From positions 5,428,501-5,492,500 of the forward strand of contig NC_030811.1 of the NCBI RefSeq assembly GCF_001704415.2: a DNA stretch of 64,000 nucleotides. The letters run 5' to 3'. This DNA comes from Capra hircus (Eukaryota > Chordata > Mammalia > Artiodactyla > Bovidae). The notes beneath the pieces were generated by a model. It was not told the origin of the DNA. It made no database searches and saw nothing but the letters and a program-made list of their open reading frames with translations. A program made the translations under genes and the position numbers. Shown here piece after piece: positions 54,962 through 64,000 of this stretch; position 1 is the stretch's first letter; every line of letters begins with the position of its first letter.

Positions 54962-55182
54962 GGGGCTTCCCAGGTGGCGCTAGTTGTAAAGAGCCTGCCT
55001 GCCAGTGCAAGAGACACAAGAGACATAGGTTCGATCCCTGGGTCGGGAAGATCCCCTGGAGGAGGGCGTGGCAACCCACTCCAGTATTCTTGCCTGGAGA
55101 ATCCCATGGACAGAGGAGCCTGGCGGGCTACAGCCCAGAGGGTTGCAAAGAGTCAGACACGACTGGAGCACGCACGCACTCA
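54962..55182 (+). mobile_element. Bov-tA SINE
   Basis: Well preserved from ggcttcccaggtggcgctag to gagtcagacacgactggagc. Confidence 0.94.
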
Positions 55183-55690
55183 TGCGGTGTTTTTTCCCTA
55201 ATGTTCTTTTCCAAAAATTCTACTGGTGATTGTCTTTGGATCCCCTAAGAAACCACCTTTCACGAAAGCTGAAGAAAGTGGACCGATGCTCAAGAGCCTT
55301 GGCTGCAAAAGCGAGTTTCCCTTGTTTTCTCCCTTTTCCTTGTTTTGTCTCCTCTGTTGCATCTGTTTTTTGCGCCTTGTTTTCTTCGGACTCCCTGCCT
55401 CCTGTCTTTCCTCATCCTTTTGTTTCTTTAGATCTGGATTTCACCAGGCTTGAAAAACCTGCTGCCTGACCTAATTCCCTTCCCTGCGGTTGCCGCCCCA
55501 GCCGAGAGGCACCAACCGTGTCCCTGTGGGGACGCTGTCCCTCGTGTTTCTTGTTCTCAGACCATTAGGTCACCTTGGGATGGCATTGTGATGTATACGC
55601 TTCCCAGACAGTGTGTGAGGTGCTCCGCGCCATGACAGTCTCAGTCACGTGCTTTGTCATTTAACTCTTCATCCGCTCTGCCTGGTTCGA
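55183..55690. other. Intronic DNA, nothing recognised
   Basis: T-rich and cysteine-rich short frames only; no repeat or exon recognised. Confidence 0.45.
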
Positions 55691-55845
55691 GTGATTGCAC
55701 CCATTTTCACAGCTGGGAAGGCTGAGGCTCAGATAGGCTGAGCAACTTGCACCTAAGGATGTGGCTGGTGAGGAGGGCAAGGCGAGCGTTTGAAGCAGGC
55801 GGGGTTGAATCCCAAATCCATGCTCTTTCTCCTGCAGACTTTTCT
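55691..55845 (-). mobile_element. MIR SINE, reverse, diverged
   Basis: The reversed MIR order is visible: cccattttcacagctgggaa, gctgaggctcagataggctg, agcaacttgcacctaagga and gggttgaatcccaaatcc. Confidence 0.65.
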
Positions 55846-56549
55846 TGATCATGCTCCGAGTCCTTATGGGGTGGAGCAAAGACAGACATGCCCTCCCAGA
55901 AGCAGCCTAAAGCTCCCCGGCAGATGGACGCACCTGTCCGCCATGCGTGCTCCGAGGACCTGGCCTTGAAATGATGGTGACAAGGAGCTGAGGTTCTGCG
56001 ACCTCGGTTTCCCACCAGGAGCCTCCTGGCGTCCCTGAACCTAAGTCGCTTTATTTGTCAAATAGCACCTGAGGCTGGTGAGAGAATTAATGACCTCAGT
56101 GGGCCTGGGGCGTTGCAAACTGAAATGAATCAGCTATTCTGATGTCATCCTCTCCTTCCTCTGGCTCGGTGTTGGAGAAGCCCTGAGAACAGGCCGGGGG
56201 CCGGGCTTGCAGCCCGGGGGGACTGAGCCGGGGGTACAGCTCACGCCAGGCCCGCCCCACTCGTGGCGGCTGGTTTTCCTTGTGTTATTCCTTTCGTCTG
56301 ACTGCCGGCAGCATCCTTTCGGTAGTGAAGGCAGGGTGTGAGTCAGTATCCCTGGAACCTGATACATTCTATTTAAGCAAGCAGACAAGTCTTCTGGGCC
56401 CATCTGCTGGGTGGGGGCGTGGGCTGGGCCCATTCCCGGTCCCCTTCCTTCTGCCTCCAGCCTCCCTCCCTCGTCCTGCTCCCGCCCTGATGGCGCAGCC
56501 CACGTGCGCCTGGCCATCCTGCTGTTTCCTTGGCGCGCGCATCCGCACC
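55846..56549. other. Intronic DNA, nothing recognised
   Basis: Leads into the minisatellite. No repeat or exon recognised. Confidence 0.45.
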
Positions 56550-58240
56550 GTGGGCAGTGGTGTGGATGGTGGTGTGTGTGGGCGGTGGGTGTGGACAGAG
56601 GTGTGTGTCGATGGTGGTGTGTGTGGGTGGTGGGGTGTGGACAGTGGGGTCTGGACAGATTCTGCTGTGGTTTGGGGGCCGGAAGCCTTGTGGTTTTGCA
56701 GAAGAGCCTGTATTGGAAGCGGGACAGTCTTGGTTTGAGTCGCATTCATCCCATCTCATGTTTTTGTTTTAATGGAGCAACATGTGGAATTTTAGCTCCC
56801 TGACCAGGGATGGAACCTGTGGGGTGTGGACAGTGGGGTGAGGGCAGTGGGGTGAGGGAAGTGGGTGTGGACGGTGAGGTGTGGACAGTGGGTGTGGATG
56901 GTGGTGTGTGGACAGTGGGTTGTGGACAGTGAGTGTGTAGATGGTGAGGTGTAGACGGTGGGGTGTGGATGCTGGGGTGTGGATCATCGGGTGTGGATTA
57001 TGAGTGTGGACGGCAGGGCGTGGACCGTGAGGTATGGATGGTGGGGTGTGGACAGTGGGGTGTGGACGGTGAGTGTGTAGATGGTGAGGTGTGGATGGTG
57101 GGGTGTGGACGGTGGGGTGTGGACCGTGGGGTGTGGATGCTGGGGTGTGGATCATCGGGTGTGGATTATGAGTGTGGACGGCAGGGCGTGGACTGTGAGG
57201 TATGGATGGTGGGGTGTGGACAGTGGAGTGTGGACGGTGAGTGTGTAGATGGTGAGGTGTGGATGGTGGGGTGTGGACGGTGGGGTGTGGACCGTGGGGT
57301 GTGGATGCTGCGGTGTGGACGGTGGGGTGTGGACCGTGGGGTGTGGATGCTGCGGTGTGGACTGTGGGGTGTGGATTATGAGTGTGGACGGCGGGGCATG
57401 GACCGTGAGGTGTGGATGGTGGGGTGTGGACAGTGGAGTGTGGACGGTGAGTGTGTAGATGGTGAGGTGTGGACAGTGGGGTGTGGATGGTGAGGTGTGA
57501 ACGCTGGGGATTGGACGGTGAGTGTGTAGATGGTGAGGTGTGGATGGTGGGGTGTGGATGGTGAGTGTGTAGATGGTGAGGTGTGGATGCTGGGGTGTGG
57601 ATGGTGAGTGTGTAGATGGTGAGGTGTGGATGGTGGGGTGTGGATGCTGGGGTGTGGACACTGGGGTGTGGACGGTGAGTGTGTAGATGGTGAGGTGTGG
57701 ACAGTGGGGTGTGGATGGTAGGGTGTGGATGCTGGGGTGTGGATGGTGAGTGTGTAGATGGTGAGTGTGTAGATGGTGAGGTGTGGATGGTGGGGTGTGG
57801 ACAGTGGGGTGTGGATGGGTGGGGTGGTGTGGATGGGTGTGGAGAGGTGAGGTGTGGTGGATCGGGTGAGTGGAGTGGTGGGACGGGGTGGGGTGTGGAT
57901 GGTGGGGTGTGTAGATGGTGAGGTGTGAGATGGTGGGTGGGGGGGGTATGGACGCTGCGGTGTGGACCCTGGGGTGTGGACGGTGAGTGTGTAGATGGTG
58001 AGGTGTGGACGGTGGGGTGTGGATGGTGAGTGTGTAGATGGTGAGGTGTGGATGGTGGGGTATGGACGCTGCGGTGTGGACCCTGGGGTGTGGACGGTGA
58101 GTGTGTAGATGGTGAGGTGTGGATGCTGGGGTGTGGACGGTGAGTGTGTAGGTGGTGGGCATGTGGACATTGGGGTGTGGACAGCAGTGTGTGGGGGTGG
58201 TGAGGTGTGGATTATGAGTATGGACGGCAGGGTGTTAACT
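56550..58240. repeat. G-rich 14-bp minisatellite (VNTR candidate)
   Basis: Composed of tgtggaYggtgggg-like 14-mers (variants ggaccgtgggg, ggatgctgggg, ggatcatcggg, and a 13-mer with ggattatgag). A short block (56550-56660) is separated from the main array (56822-58240) by a 161-bp non-repeat segment. Larger repeats of about 180-210 bp are visible at 56939-57456, each ending gtggacggtgagtgtgtaga. The + strand is strongly G/T-biased. Because 14 is not a multiple of 3 and the antisense monomer lacks stops, all minus-strand frames stay open, producing spurious ORFs of about 300 codons. Confidence 0.97.
56661..56821 (+). repeat. Duplicated segment, copy 1 (inside the VNTR)
   Basis: Runs from tctgctgtggtttgggggcc to gggatggaacctgt and is roughly four-fifths identical by eye to 58866-59028. 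The last 40 or so bases resemble a reversed CHR SINE, after which the main array starts abruptly. Confidence 0.8.
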
Positions 58241-58865
58241 GTGGGTGGCCTGGTGTTAACCGCCACCCACATGGGTGGCGGCCTCCGTCTGGGGGGAACA
58301 GAGTCCTGCGGCCATCACGATCTGGCAGAAAGGCCTTGTCCTGCTGGGACCCTGTCCTTTCTTGCTGAGAGCCCCATGCATCCCCGGGCTCCATTGTCTC
58401 CTGGGCTCTTGGCTGTCCCTTGAGGCAGTGGTTTGGGAACCACAGGTGGCGGGGCAGGGGGACAGACAGACTGTTTGTACCGAGAGCAGGAGAAAGGGCT
58501 CTGGGCGCTGGGAGCTGAGAGAGCTCAGCTGTGCAGCCTGAGCCAGGGTCCCCTAACCCCCGTGGGTCTCACTCCACCTGGACATTGCAGCCCGGGGGCT
58601 CACGCGTTGGGGGCTCCACCTTCATCCTCCACTGACCAAGGCCGGATCCCCCTGCCTGACCCAGCAGGACTGGCACTTGGCCCTGCCTCTGAAGGCCCCC
58701 AGGAGAGAGTCCGGGGTGGGCAAGGGGCCCAGGCGCGGGGGGCAGGGCTGCGCTTCGGGCTTCCCGGGTGCTGCTGGTGGAGGTCGGGGACCACCCCCCC
58801 CACACCCCCCCGCCCAGCCTTACCACCAGCTACCCGGGAGCATGTGTGCTGGGCCTGGGCCTGGC
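58241..58865. other. Intronic DNA after the VNTR
   Basis: GC-rich, with a C tract at about 58790-58812. No repeat or exon recognised. Confidence 0.45.
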
Positions 58866-59028
58866 TTCTGCTGTGGTCTGGGGGCTGGCAGCATCGTGGT
58901 GTTGTGGGAGAGCCTGGATTGGGAGTGGGACTGTCTTGGTGTGAGTCACACTCGTCCCTTCTCGTGTTTTCCTTTTGACGGAGCCAAGTGTGGAGTTTTT
59001 AGCTCCCTGAACTAGGATTGAACCTGTG
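58866..59028 (+). repeat. Duplicated segment, copy 2 (downstream of the VNTR)
   Basis: Runs from tctgctgtggtctgggggct to ggattgaacctgtg, collinear with 56661-56821. Here the sequence continues into the rest of a reversed CHR SINE rather than into the minisatellite. Confidence 0.8.
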
Positions 59029-59085
59029 TCCCTTGCACTGGACGCTCAGAATCTTAACCCCGGGACCCCTGGAGCCATCCCATCC
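58985..59085 (-). mobile_element. CHR SINE fragment, reverse
   Basis: Reads agctccctgaactaggattg, acctgtgtcccttgcactgg and gaatcttaaccccgggac, a degraded reversed CHR head. It overlaps the end of duplicated copy 2. Confidence 0.6.
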
Positions 59086-61544
59086 TCTCTCATTTCTGTA
59101 TCCTGTTTCCTCTGTGGTAAAAGCAGATGATAACATTAGGTTAAGGTGGAGAAAATAGCCAGTCTTTTACCCTGCTTTTTTTAACCAAGAAAATGATCGT
59201 TTTGCAGAAGTCACCCTAACGTATGACCTGTCCACTGTATAAAATTGTTGAAATTTCCATGTGAAAAGTGTATCAAAGAACTGGTTTTAAACAGTTGGTT
59301 TCAGAACTGAATTCTTTTCTTGGCAAACCCCATCATTTTGATTTTTTCTCCCTGTTGCTGAAGCAGAGGGTTTCTCTTCCTCTTTCTGCAGCCTGGCCAC
59401 AGCCTCTTTTTCTCCTTCGCCAAGATGCAGGGTCCCAGGCCCAGTGCATGGCAGGCCGGGGCCCTTGTCGGCCTTGGGATGGTCGTCACCTGTTTTTGAG
59501 AAGCTGGAGAGAAGAGGTTGTCATGCCCGCATCTCCTGGTGCAAGCTCTGCAGACATGAAGGGCCGACTCCGGAGACGCTCGGTGCTCGGGGAGCCCTTG
59601 GAGGCAGCTGCTCCCCCACCTCTGAAGGGTGGAATTCAGTCTAGTTCAGAGTTGGAACAAGTGGTCCAGAGCCCCTGCCTTCCGGGGCGGTCCGGCCTCT
59701 CTCCTCACATTGCATGCCTCCTGGCCGTGATGGATGCTGCATGGCGTCCTGAGCTGGAGACCGGGGCCCAGCCTGGGGTCCTAGCTTCCTGGGCACGGGG
59801 GTCAGGATCTGAGCCGTTTCTCCAATGGCTGATGGCCGAGTGCCTCTCCCGCTCCTGTCCCCATTCTCCTACAAGGCAGGAGCGCTTCTAAGTCATCACA
59901 GGGGAGGCCTCGGTCTCCAGGTTGGTGTGTGCACTCCTGGGACACAGTCTTGATCCTCAGCCTGGCTCGGGGCTCCGGGCCATCCCATCGCCTATGATGG
60001 AGCGCTCCCCCGCACCCTGGGGGCCGCAGTGGAGGAGGGGGTCCAACCGCTGCTGTACCCCCAGGGGCTCCAGTCCCCCACCCGTGTCTTTCAGGAGCCT
60101 TTGCTTAGTCTGCACGGCCCCTCACGGTCTGCAGGCTTCGTGTGGGTGCCTGGAGTCTGGGCCATCCGTCCACTCCCCTCCGGGGACAGTTGCTTAGAGG
60201 GAGGGGAGGCCCAGGAGACCGACGAGGCCCTTTTCCATCTGGGCCCACGTGGGGCTGAGTGGGAGGCTCCTCTGAGCTGCCTCGTGGTTGTGCCTGCACC
60301 CCCCATCCTGCTGCGGGAGAGGGGAGGCTGACCTCTGGCCAGGGCGGATGCAGAGGGGGGCGCGGCCCCAGGTCCCCCATGTGCACATCCCTGGGGGAGC
60401 TGAGGGGTTCACGGGTAGAGGCGGCAGATTGGAGCTGCACTCGGTTCATGGAAGAGAACCAGGCAGAGCGAGACGTTTAGATGTTAGCGGGGTGGGGAGC
60501 AACCAATGAGCAGAGGACTTCCCATCCTTTTTTTTCCAGAAGCGTCCGCACCTGCTACTGTTTGCCCTGGAGCTCTCAGCGTTCACAGCCCGGTGCGCCA
60601 AGCTGTTTCCTCTAGGGCTTCGCAGGACACCAAGGGTTAATGGTTAATGGCTTGAGAGACTGATGATGAAACCAAAAGCCTGTAATTTTTGCTGAACAGG
60701 GGAATACGGAAATTTCCATTTGTAGCCGACTCCGGAGAGAAACATAACATCAACTTCAGAGAAAAAAGAAAAAAAACAACAACACAACTTGCCCACAGCT
60801 GAGCTGTGCGATGGCCCATCCTGGAGCCGGGCGGGGCGGGACCAAGGCGGGGAGCATCTGCCATTGGCGGAGGCCGCTGCCGGCCAGGGGGTTGGCGAGC
60901 AGCTTCCAGAAAAGGGGAAGCCTCTTGGCCAAAGCAGAAGCGACTTGTTTGCCGAGGCTCCGAGCTCGCTGACCTCAAACAGTGGTGGGGGAAACTCGTT
61001 CTTAGCAAAATGCATGCCTGAGCGCTTTGACTGCAGGAAAAGTCACTCGGGCTCCGGAAAGCTGTGGGCTGGCCTTTCACAGGAAGAGGCACCGTGTATT
61101 GTCATCACCAAGCCGAACTCTGGCGTTTGCTACATTTCTGTTTCTTTGCTTTGCCCGTGTGTGTTTTCAGTATTTTCCAACAAGGCCATTAGAAACCTGT
61201 CAGATGACAGTTGTCTGGGTGGGGGAGGGGGGTGGGTGGGGATGGTGAGGAGATCTCAGACGCATACATGCAGGGAAGATAAAGTGTTTGACAGAATGCC
61301 TGGCTCTTGTCCCTGGAGGGACCTGAACTGATCTGGCCCTTTCTGGCTTCTTGGGAAGCATGTGGAGGTCACACCCTTTGGGAGGCTGAGCGCCTGGCCT
61401 GAGGTTGAACAGCGGTGGCTCCCCAGGGATTCTGTAAGGGTGTCAGTGACCTCGAGGGGCAGGGTCAGGCCTTACCACACATCCTCCCTGTTCTCAGCAC
61501 CAAAGAAGACAGTGACTCAAATTGATGGTCTCTCTGTGCTTTGC
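59086..61544. other. Repeat-poor intronic stretch
   Basis: About 2.4 kb with no transposable element that I recognise. The segments 59140-59400 and 60630-61150 are AT-balanced, non-repetitive and unlike their neighbours, which makes them candidates for conserved regulatory DNA, but this is inference. Frames here have no recognised domains. Confidence 0.4.
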
Positions 61545-61805
61545 TGGAGAAGGCATTGGCAACCCATTCCAGTACTCTTGCTTGGAAAATCCCATGGATG
61601 GAGGAGCCTGGTGGGCTGCAGTCCATGGGGTCGCTAAGAGTTGAACATGACTGAGCAACTTCGCTTCACTTTTCACTTTCATGCATTGGAGAAGGCAATG
61701 GCACCCCACTCCAGTGCTCTTGCCTGGAGAATCCCAGGGATGGGGGAGCCTGGTAGGCTGCCGTTTATGGGGTCGCACAGAGTCGGACACGACTGAAGCG
61801 ACTTA
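61545..61805 (+). mobile_element. Bov-A2 dimeric SINE
   Basis: Two A monomers in tandem (61545-61680 and about 61688-61805), each with ggagaaggcaNtggc and a gactgaNcaactt or gactgaagcgactt end, linked by tttcactttcatgcattgga. No tRNA-like head is present. This is the Bov-A2 arrangement. Confidence 0.9.
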
Positions 61806-61827
61806 GCAGCAGCAGCTGTGCTTCCCT

Positions 61828-62168
61828 GGGCTTCCCTGGTGGCTCAGTGGTAAAGAATCCACCTGCCAATGCAGGAGATACGGGTTCGATTCCTGAGTCA
61901 GGACAATCCCTGGAGGAGGGCATGGCAAGCCTGCCCAGTATTCTTGCCTGGAGGATCCCAGGGACAGAGGAGCCTGGCGGGCTAGTCCACGGGGTTAGAG
62001 AAGAGTTGAACATGACTGAGCAACTTCACTTTCACTTTTCACTTTCATGCATTGGAGAAGGCAATGGCACCCCACTCCAGTACTCTTGCCTGGAGAACCC
62101 CATGGACAGAGGAGCCTGGTGGGCTAGTCCACGGGGTTAGAGAAGAGTTGAACATGACTGAGCCACTG
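61828..62168 (+). mobile_element. Bov-tA SINE with an extra A monomer
   Basis: A Bov-tA (head ggcttccctggtggctcagt) is followed without interruption by a second A monomer joined through tttcactttcatgcattgga. Both A units share the unusual end ggggttagagaagagttgaa, so one was probably copied from the other by local duplication or gene conversion. Confidence 0.9.
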
Positions 62169-62784
62169 ACAACAACCACGGTGCTTCGCGGGCTGATAAC
62201 CAGGTGAGGTGGATGACAGGGCCGGGGTGAAAGGGGCTCTTCAGGGGCAGGACACAGGATGCTGGGGTTGGGAAAGGAGCACAAGACATCTTAAGGGTCT
62301 TGGAATCTGACTACCCAAGTTCAAGTCCAGGCTCAGGAGGCCTTTGCTGAGTGCCATACCCGGCAAGACAGTCACTTCCAAGCCTCAGCTTGCTGCCTCC
62401 AGGTGGAGGGGTGTCCACTGTAGGCTATCTGAGCTCAGGACAAGTGACCTTTGGCCCTGGGTTCCTTCTTCCATTTCCATGATGAAGTAATACCGTATTT
62501 CCTAATCATGCTTGCATGATTTAAATAAATGGGTGCATCTGGTCCCTTCTTCCAGGACAGGCTTTCTGATGGTGACGCGGGTTCTCAGCCTCACTGGCGC
62601 AGCCTCCCCGCCCCAGGACCTGCCCTCTGCCCTCCAGAGCCTGGGTTCCCAGTGCTGGCTGCCCTGTGGCCCAGCGATGCCCCTCTCTGAGACGGCCACA
62701 CTGTCCTCTGGGAAACAGCAGGGTGCTGGGGGGTGGGCCTGGAGCAGGTCCCCCAGACCAGAACACACAATAGTAGGTATTAGG
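62169..62784. other. Intronic DNA with a possible MIR
   Basis: About 62292-62405 resembles a sense MIR (gtcttggaatctgactaccc, caagttcaagtccaggctc). The rest is unrecognised. Confidence 0.4.
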
Positions 62785-63540
62785 GGCTGAAGCCCGTGTC
62801 CCCCAAGCATGTCCACGTCCTCTGCCTGTGAATGGGGCCTTGTTTGGAAACAGTTGTTGCAGGTGGCATCAGTTGTGATGAGCTGAGCAGAGGGAGCCCC
62901 TGTTCCAAGATGACTGGTGTCCTTACGAGAAGAGGGGAGAGACGCCTGTGGAGGGGAGGCCCCGTGAGGATAGAGGCAGAGGCTGGACTGCTGTGGCCAC
63001 AAGCCAAGGATGCTGGCAAGACCAGAAGCTGGAAGAGGGAAGGAAGGACTGTCCCCCAACCCAGGTTTTGGGGGAGCTCTTTGTTGTTGAGTCGTGTCTG
63101 ACTCTCTGAGACCCCGTGGACTGAAGCCCACCAGGCTCCTCTGTCCCTGGGATTCTCCAGGCAAGAACACTGGAGTGGGTTGTCATTTCCTTCTCCAATG
63201 CATGAAAGTGAAAAGTGAAAGTGTTAGTTGCTCAGTCGTGTCGGACTCTTTGTGACCCCATGGACTATAGCCCACCAGGCTCTTCCGTCCATGGGATTCT
63301 CCAGGCAAGAACACTGGAGTGTGTTTGCCATTTCCTCCTCCAATGGATCTTCCTGACCCAGGGATGGAACCCACGTGTCCTGCATTGCAGGCAGATTCTT
63401 TATCACCGAGCCACCTGTGGGACCTGGGGGTGGCGTATCCCTGCCGACACCTTGACTGTGGACTTGCAGCCTCCAGAACTGGGAGAGGACACATTTCTGT
63501 TCCTTGAAGCCACCCCGTTTGTGGTGCTTCTTTAGTGCGG
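62785..63540 (+). mobile_element. MLT1-type MaLR LTR, split by a SINE
   Basis: Sense MLT1 landmarks: ctgaagcccgtgtcccccaa, actggtgtccttacgagaag and gccacaagccaaggatgctg before the SINE; gccgacaccttgactgtgga, cttgcagcctccagaactgg and aagccaccccgtttgtggtg after it. Second MLT1 in this intron. Confidence 0.8.
63083..63420 (-). mobile_element. Bov-tA SINE with an extra A monomer, reverse, nested in MLT1
   Basis: Reverse orientation: one A monomer (63083-63200), the reversed linker tccaatgcatgaaagtgaaa, a second A monomer and the reversed tRNA-like head. Same dimer architecture as 61828-62168, in the opposite orientation. Confidence 0.9.
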
Positions 63541-64000
63541 CTCCGAAAGGTGAAGCAACAAGGCTTGCTGCTCTCCGCTCATCTGAACAGACAGAGACCT
63601 GGAGAAACTGAGGCTCGGGGCCCAAACCACGGCCTCCCCCACCAGGCTTCACAAATCCTGAGATCACTTGGATTCTTGTGGACGGGAGGGGACGAGTTCA
63701 AAGAAAATGGTGCATTTCCAAGTGCCCACACGGCGAGCACTGGGCAGCCAGGAAGTGTCCCCCAGGAAAGCCCATCCCTGCACAGCTCTGCTCCAAGCCT
63801 GGGAGTGGAGACTAGGCCTGCCCATCCCCTCAACGCAGGTGTATCACCTGTCTCCATCACAGATCCCACAGAGCTTCCTAAACAGTAATTAATTGTCATC
63901 CAGAACTCCCCCTAAAGAGCTGCTGGGAAGAGGGCCTGTGGGAGCAGGGCACATGGGCCCTGGGCTTGCCTGGACCAGCCATGTGCAGCCCAGGACCCCT
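63541..64000. other. Intronic DNA at the window end
   Basis: No repeat or exon recognised. Confidence 0.45.

Larger units (their letters stand above)
36963..64000 (+). other. PRKAG2: PRKAG2 intron 1 (5' part)
   Basis: Everything after the donor at 36963 belongs to the first intron of the long PRKAG2 transcript. The next exon of the family should begin with Asp-Leu-Ser-Ser coding sequence, which I do not find before the window end, so the intron is at least 27 kb. A large intron 1 is expected for this gene. Alternative internal first exons cannot be excluded but none is evident. Confidence 0.85.

Overview
The window is nuclear genomic DNA from a ruminant, almost certainly a bovid. The evidence is the repeat content: dozens of Bov-tA/Bov-A SINEs, CHR-type (cetartiodactyl tRNA-derived) SINEs and BovB (RTE) LINE pieces, over a background of old mammalian repeats (MIR, L2, L1, MLT1, MER5A). 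There is no prokaryotic-style gene organisation. Almost every long open frame is a repeat remnant, a tandem-repeat artefact or stop-poor CpG-island sequence. The species cannot be fixed from the window alone.

One host gene is recognisable. A large CpG island (about 35.25-37.35 kb) carries the first coding exon of PRKAG2, the gamma-2 regulatory subunit of AMP-activated protein kinase. The ATG is at 36849 on the + strand; 38 codons are followed by a GTGAGT splice donor at 36963. The rest of the window (36963-64000) is therefore the 5' part of PRKAG2 intron 1. Positions 1 to about 35250 are upstream flank, in which I see no gene. The island holds a perfect CRE palindrome, GC-rich boxes, a CCAAT box and a short candidate upstream ORF.

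Layout. 1-12.4 kb: flank crowded with SINEs and BovB 3' ends, an L1 ORF1 fragment split by a Bov-tA, and a 40-bp tandem triplication. 12.4-17.05 kb: an ancient antisense L2 hit by two sense BovB insertions, one of them 2.45 kb long and retaining endonuclease and reverse-transcriptase motifs with few lesions. 17-35 kb: mostly single-copy flank with scattered SINEs, L1 and L2 remnants and a probable retrocopied mRNA 3' end at 23.05 kb. 35.25-37.35 kb: CpG-island promoter and PRKAG2 exon 1. 37.35-64 kb: intron 1, with two MLT1 LTRs each split by SINEs, a twin-primed L1 carrying two BovB insertions, a (CAG)9 tract, a 1.4-kb G-rich 14-bp minisatellite flanked by two related ~160-bp segments, and a Bov-A cluster near 62 kb.

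I found no convincing new biological system. The most useful observations are the PRKAG2 assignment, the minisatellite in its first intron, and insertion histories readable from target-site duplications. Repeat names are assigned from memory of family consensus sequences and the boundaries were placed by eye, so most are good to about 5-20 bases. Entries citing an exact duplication are more precise.
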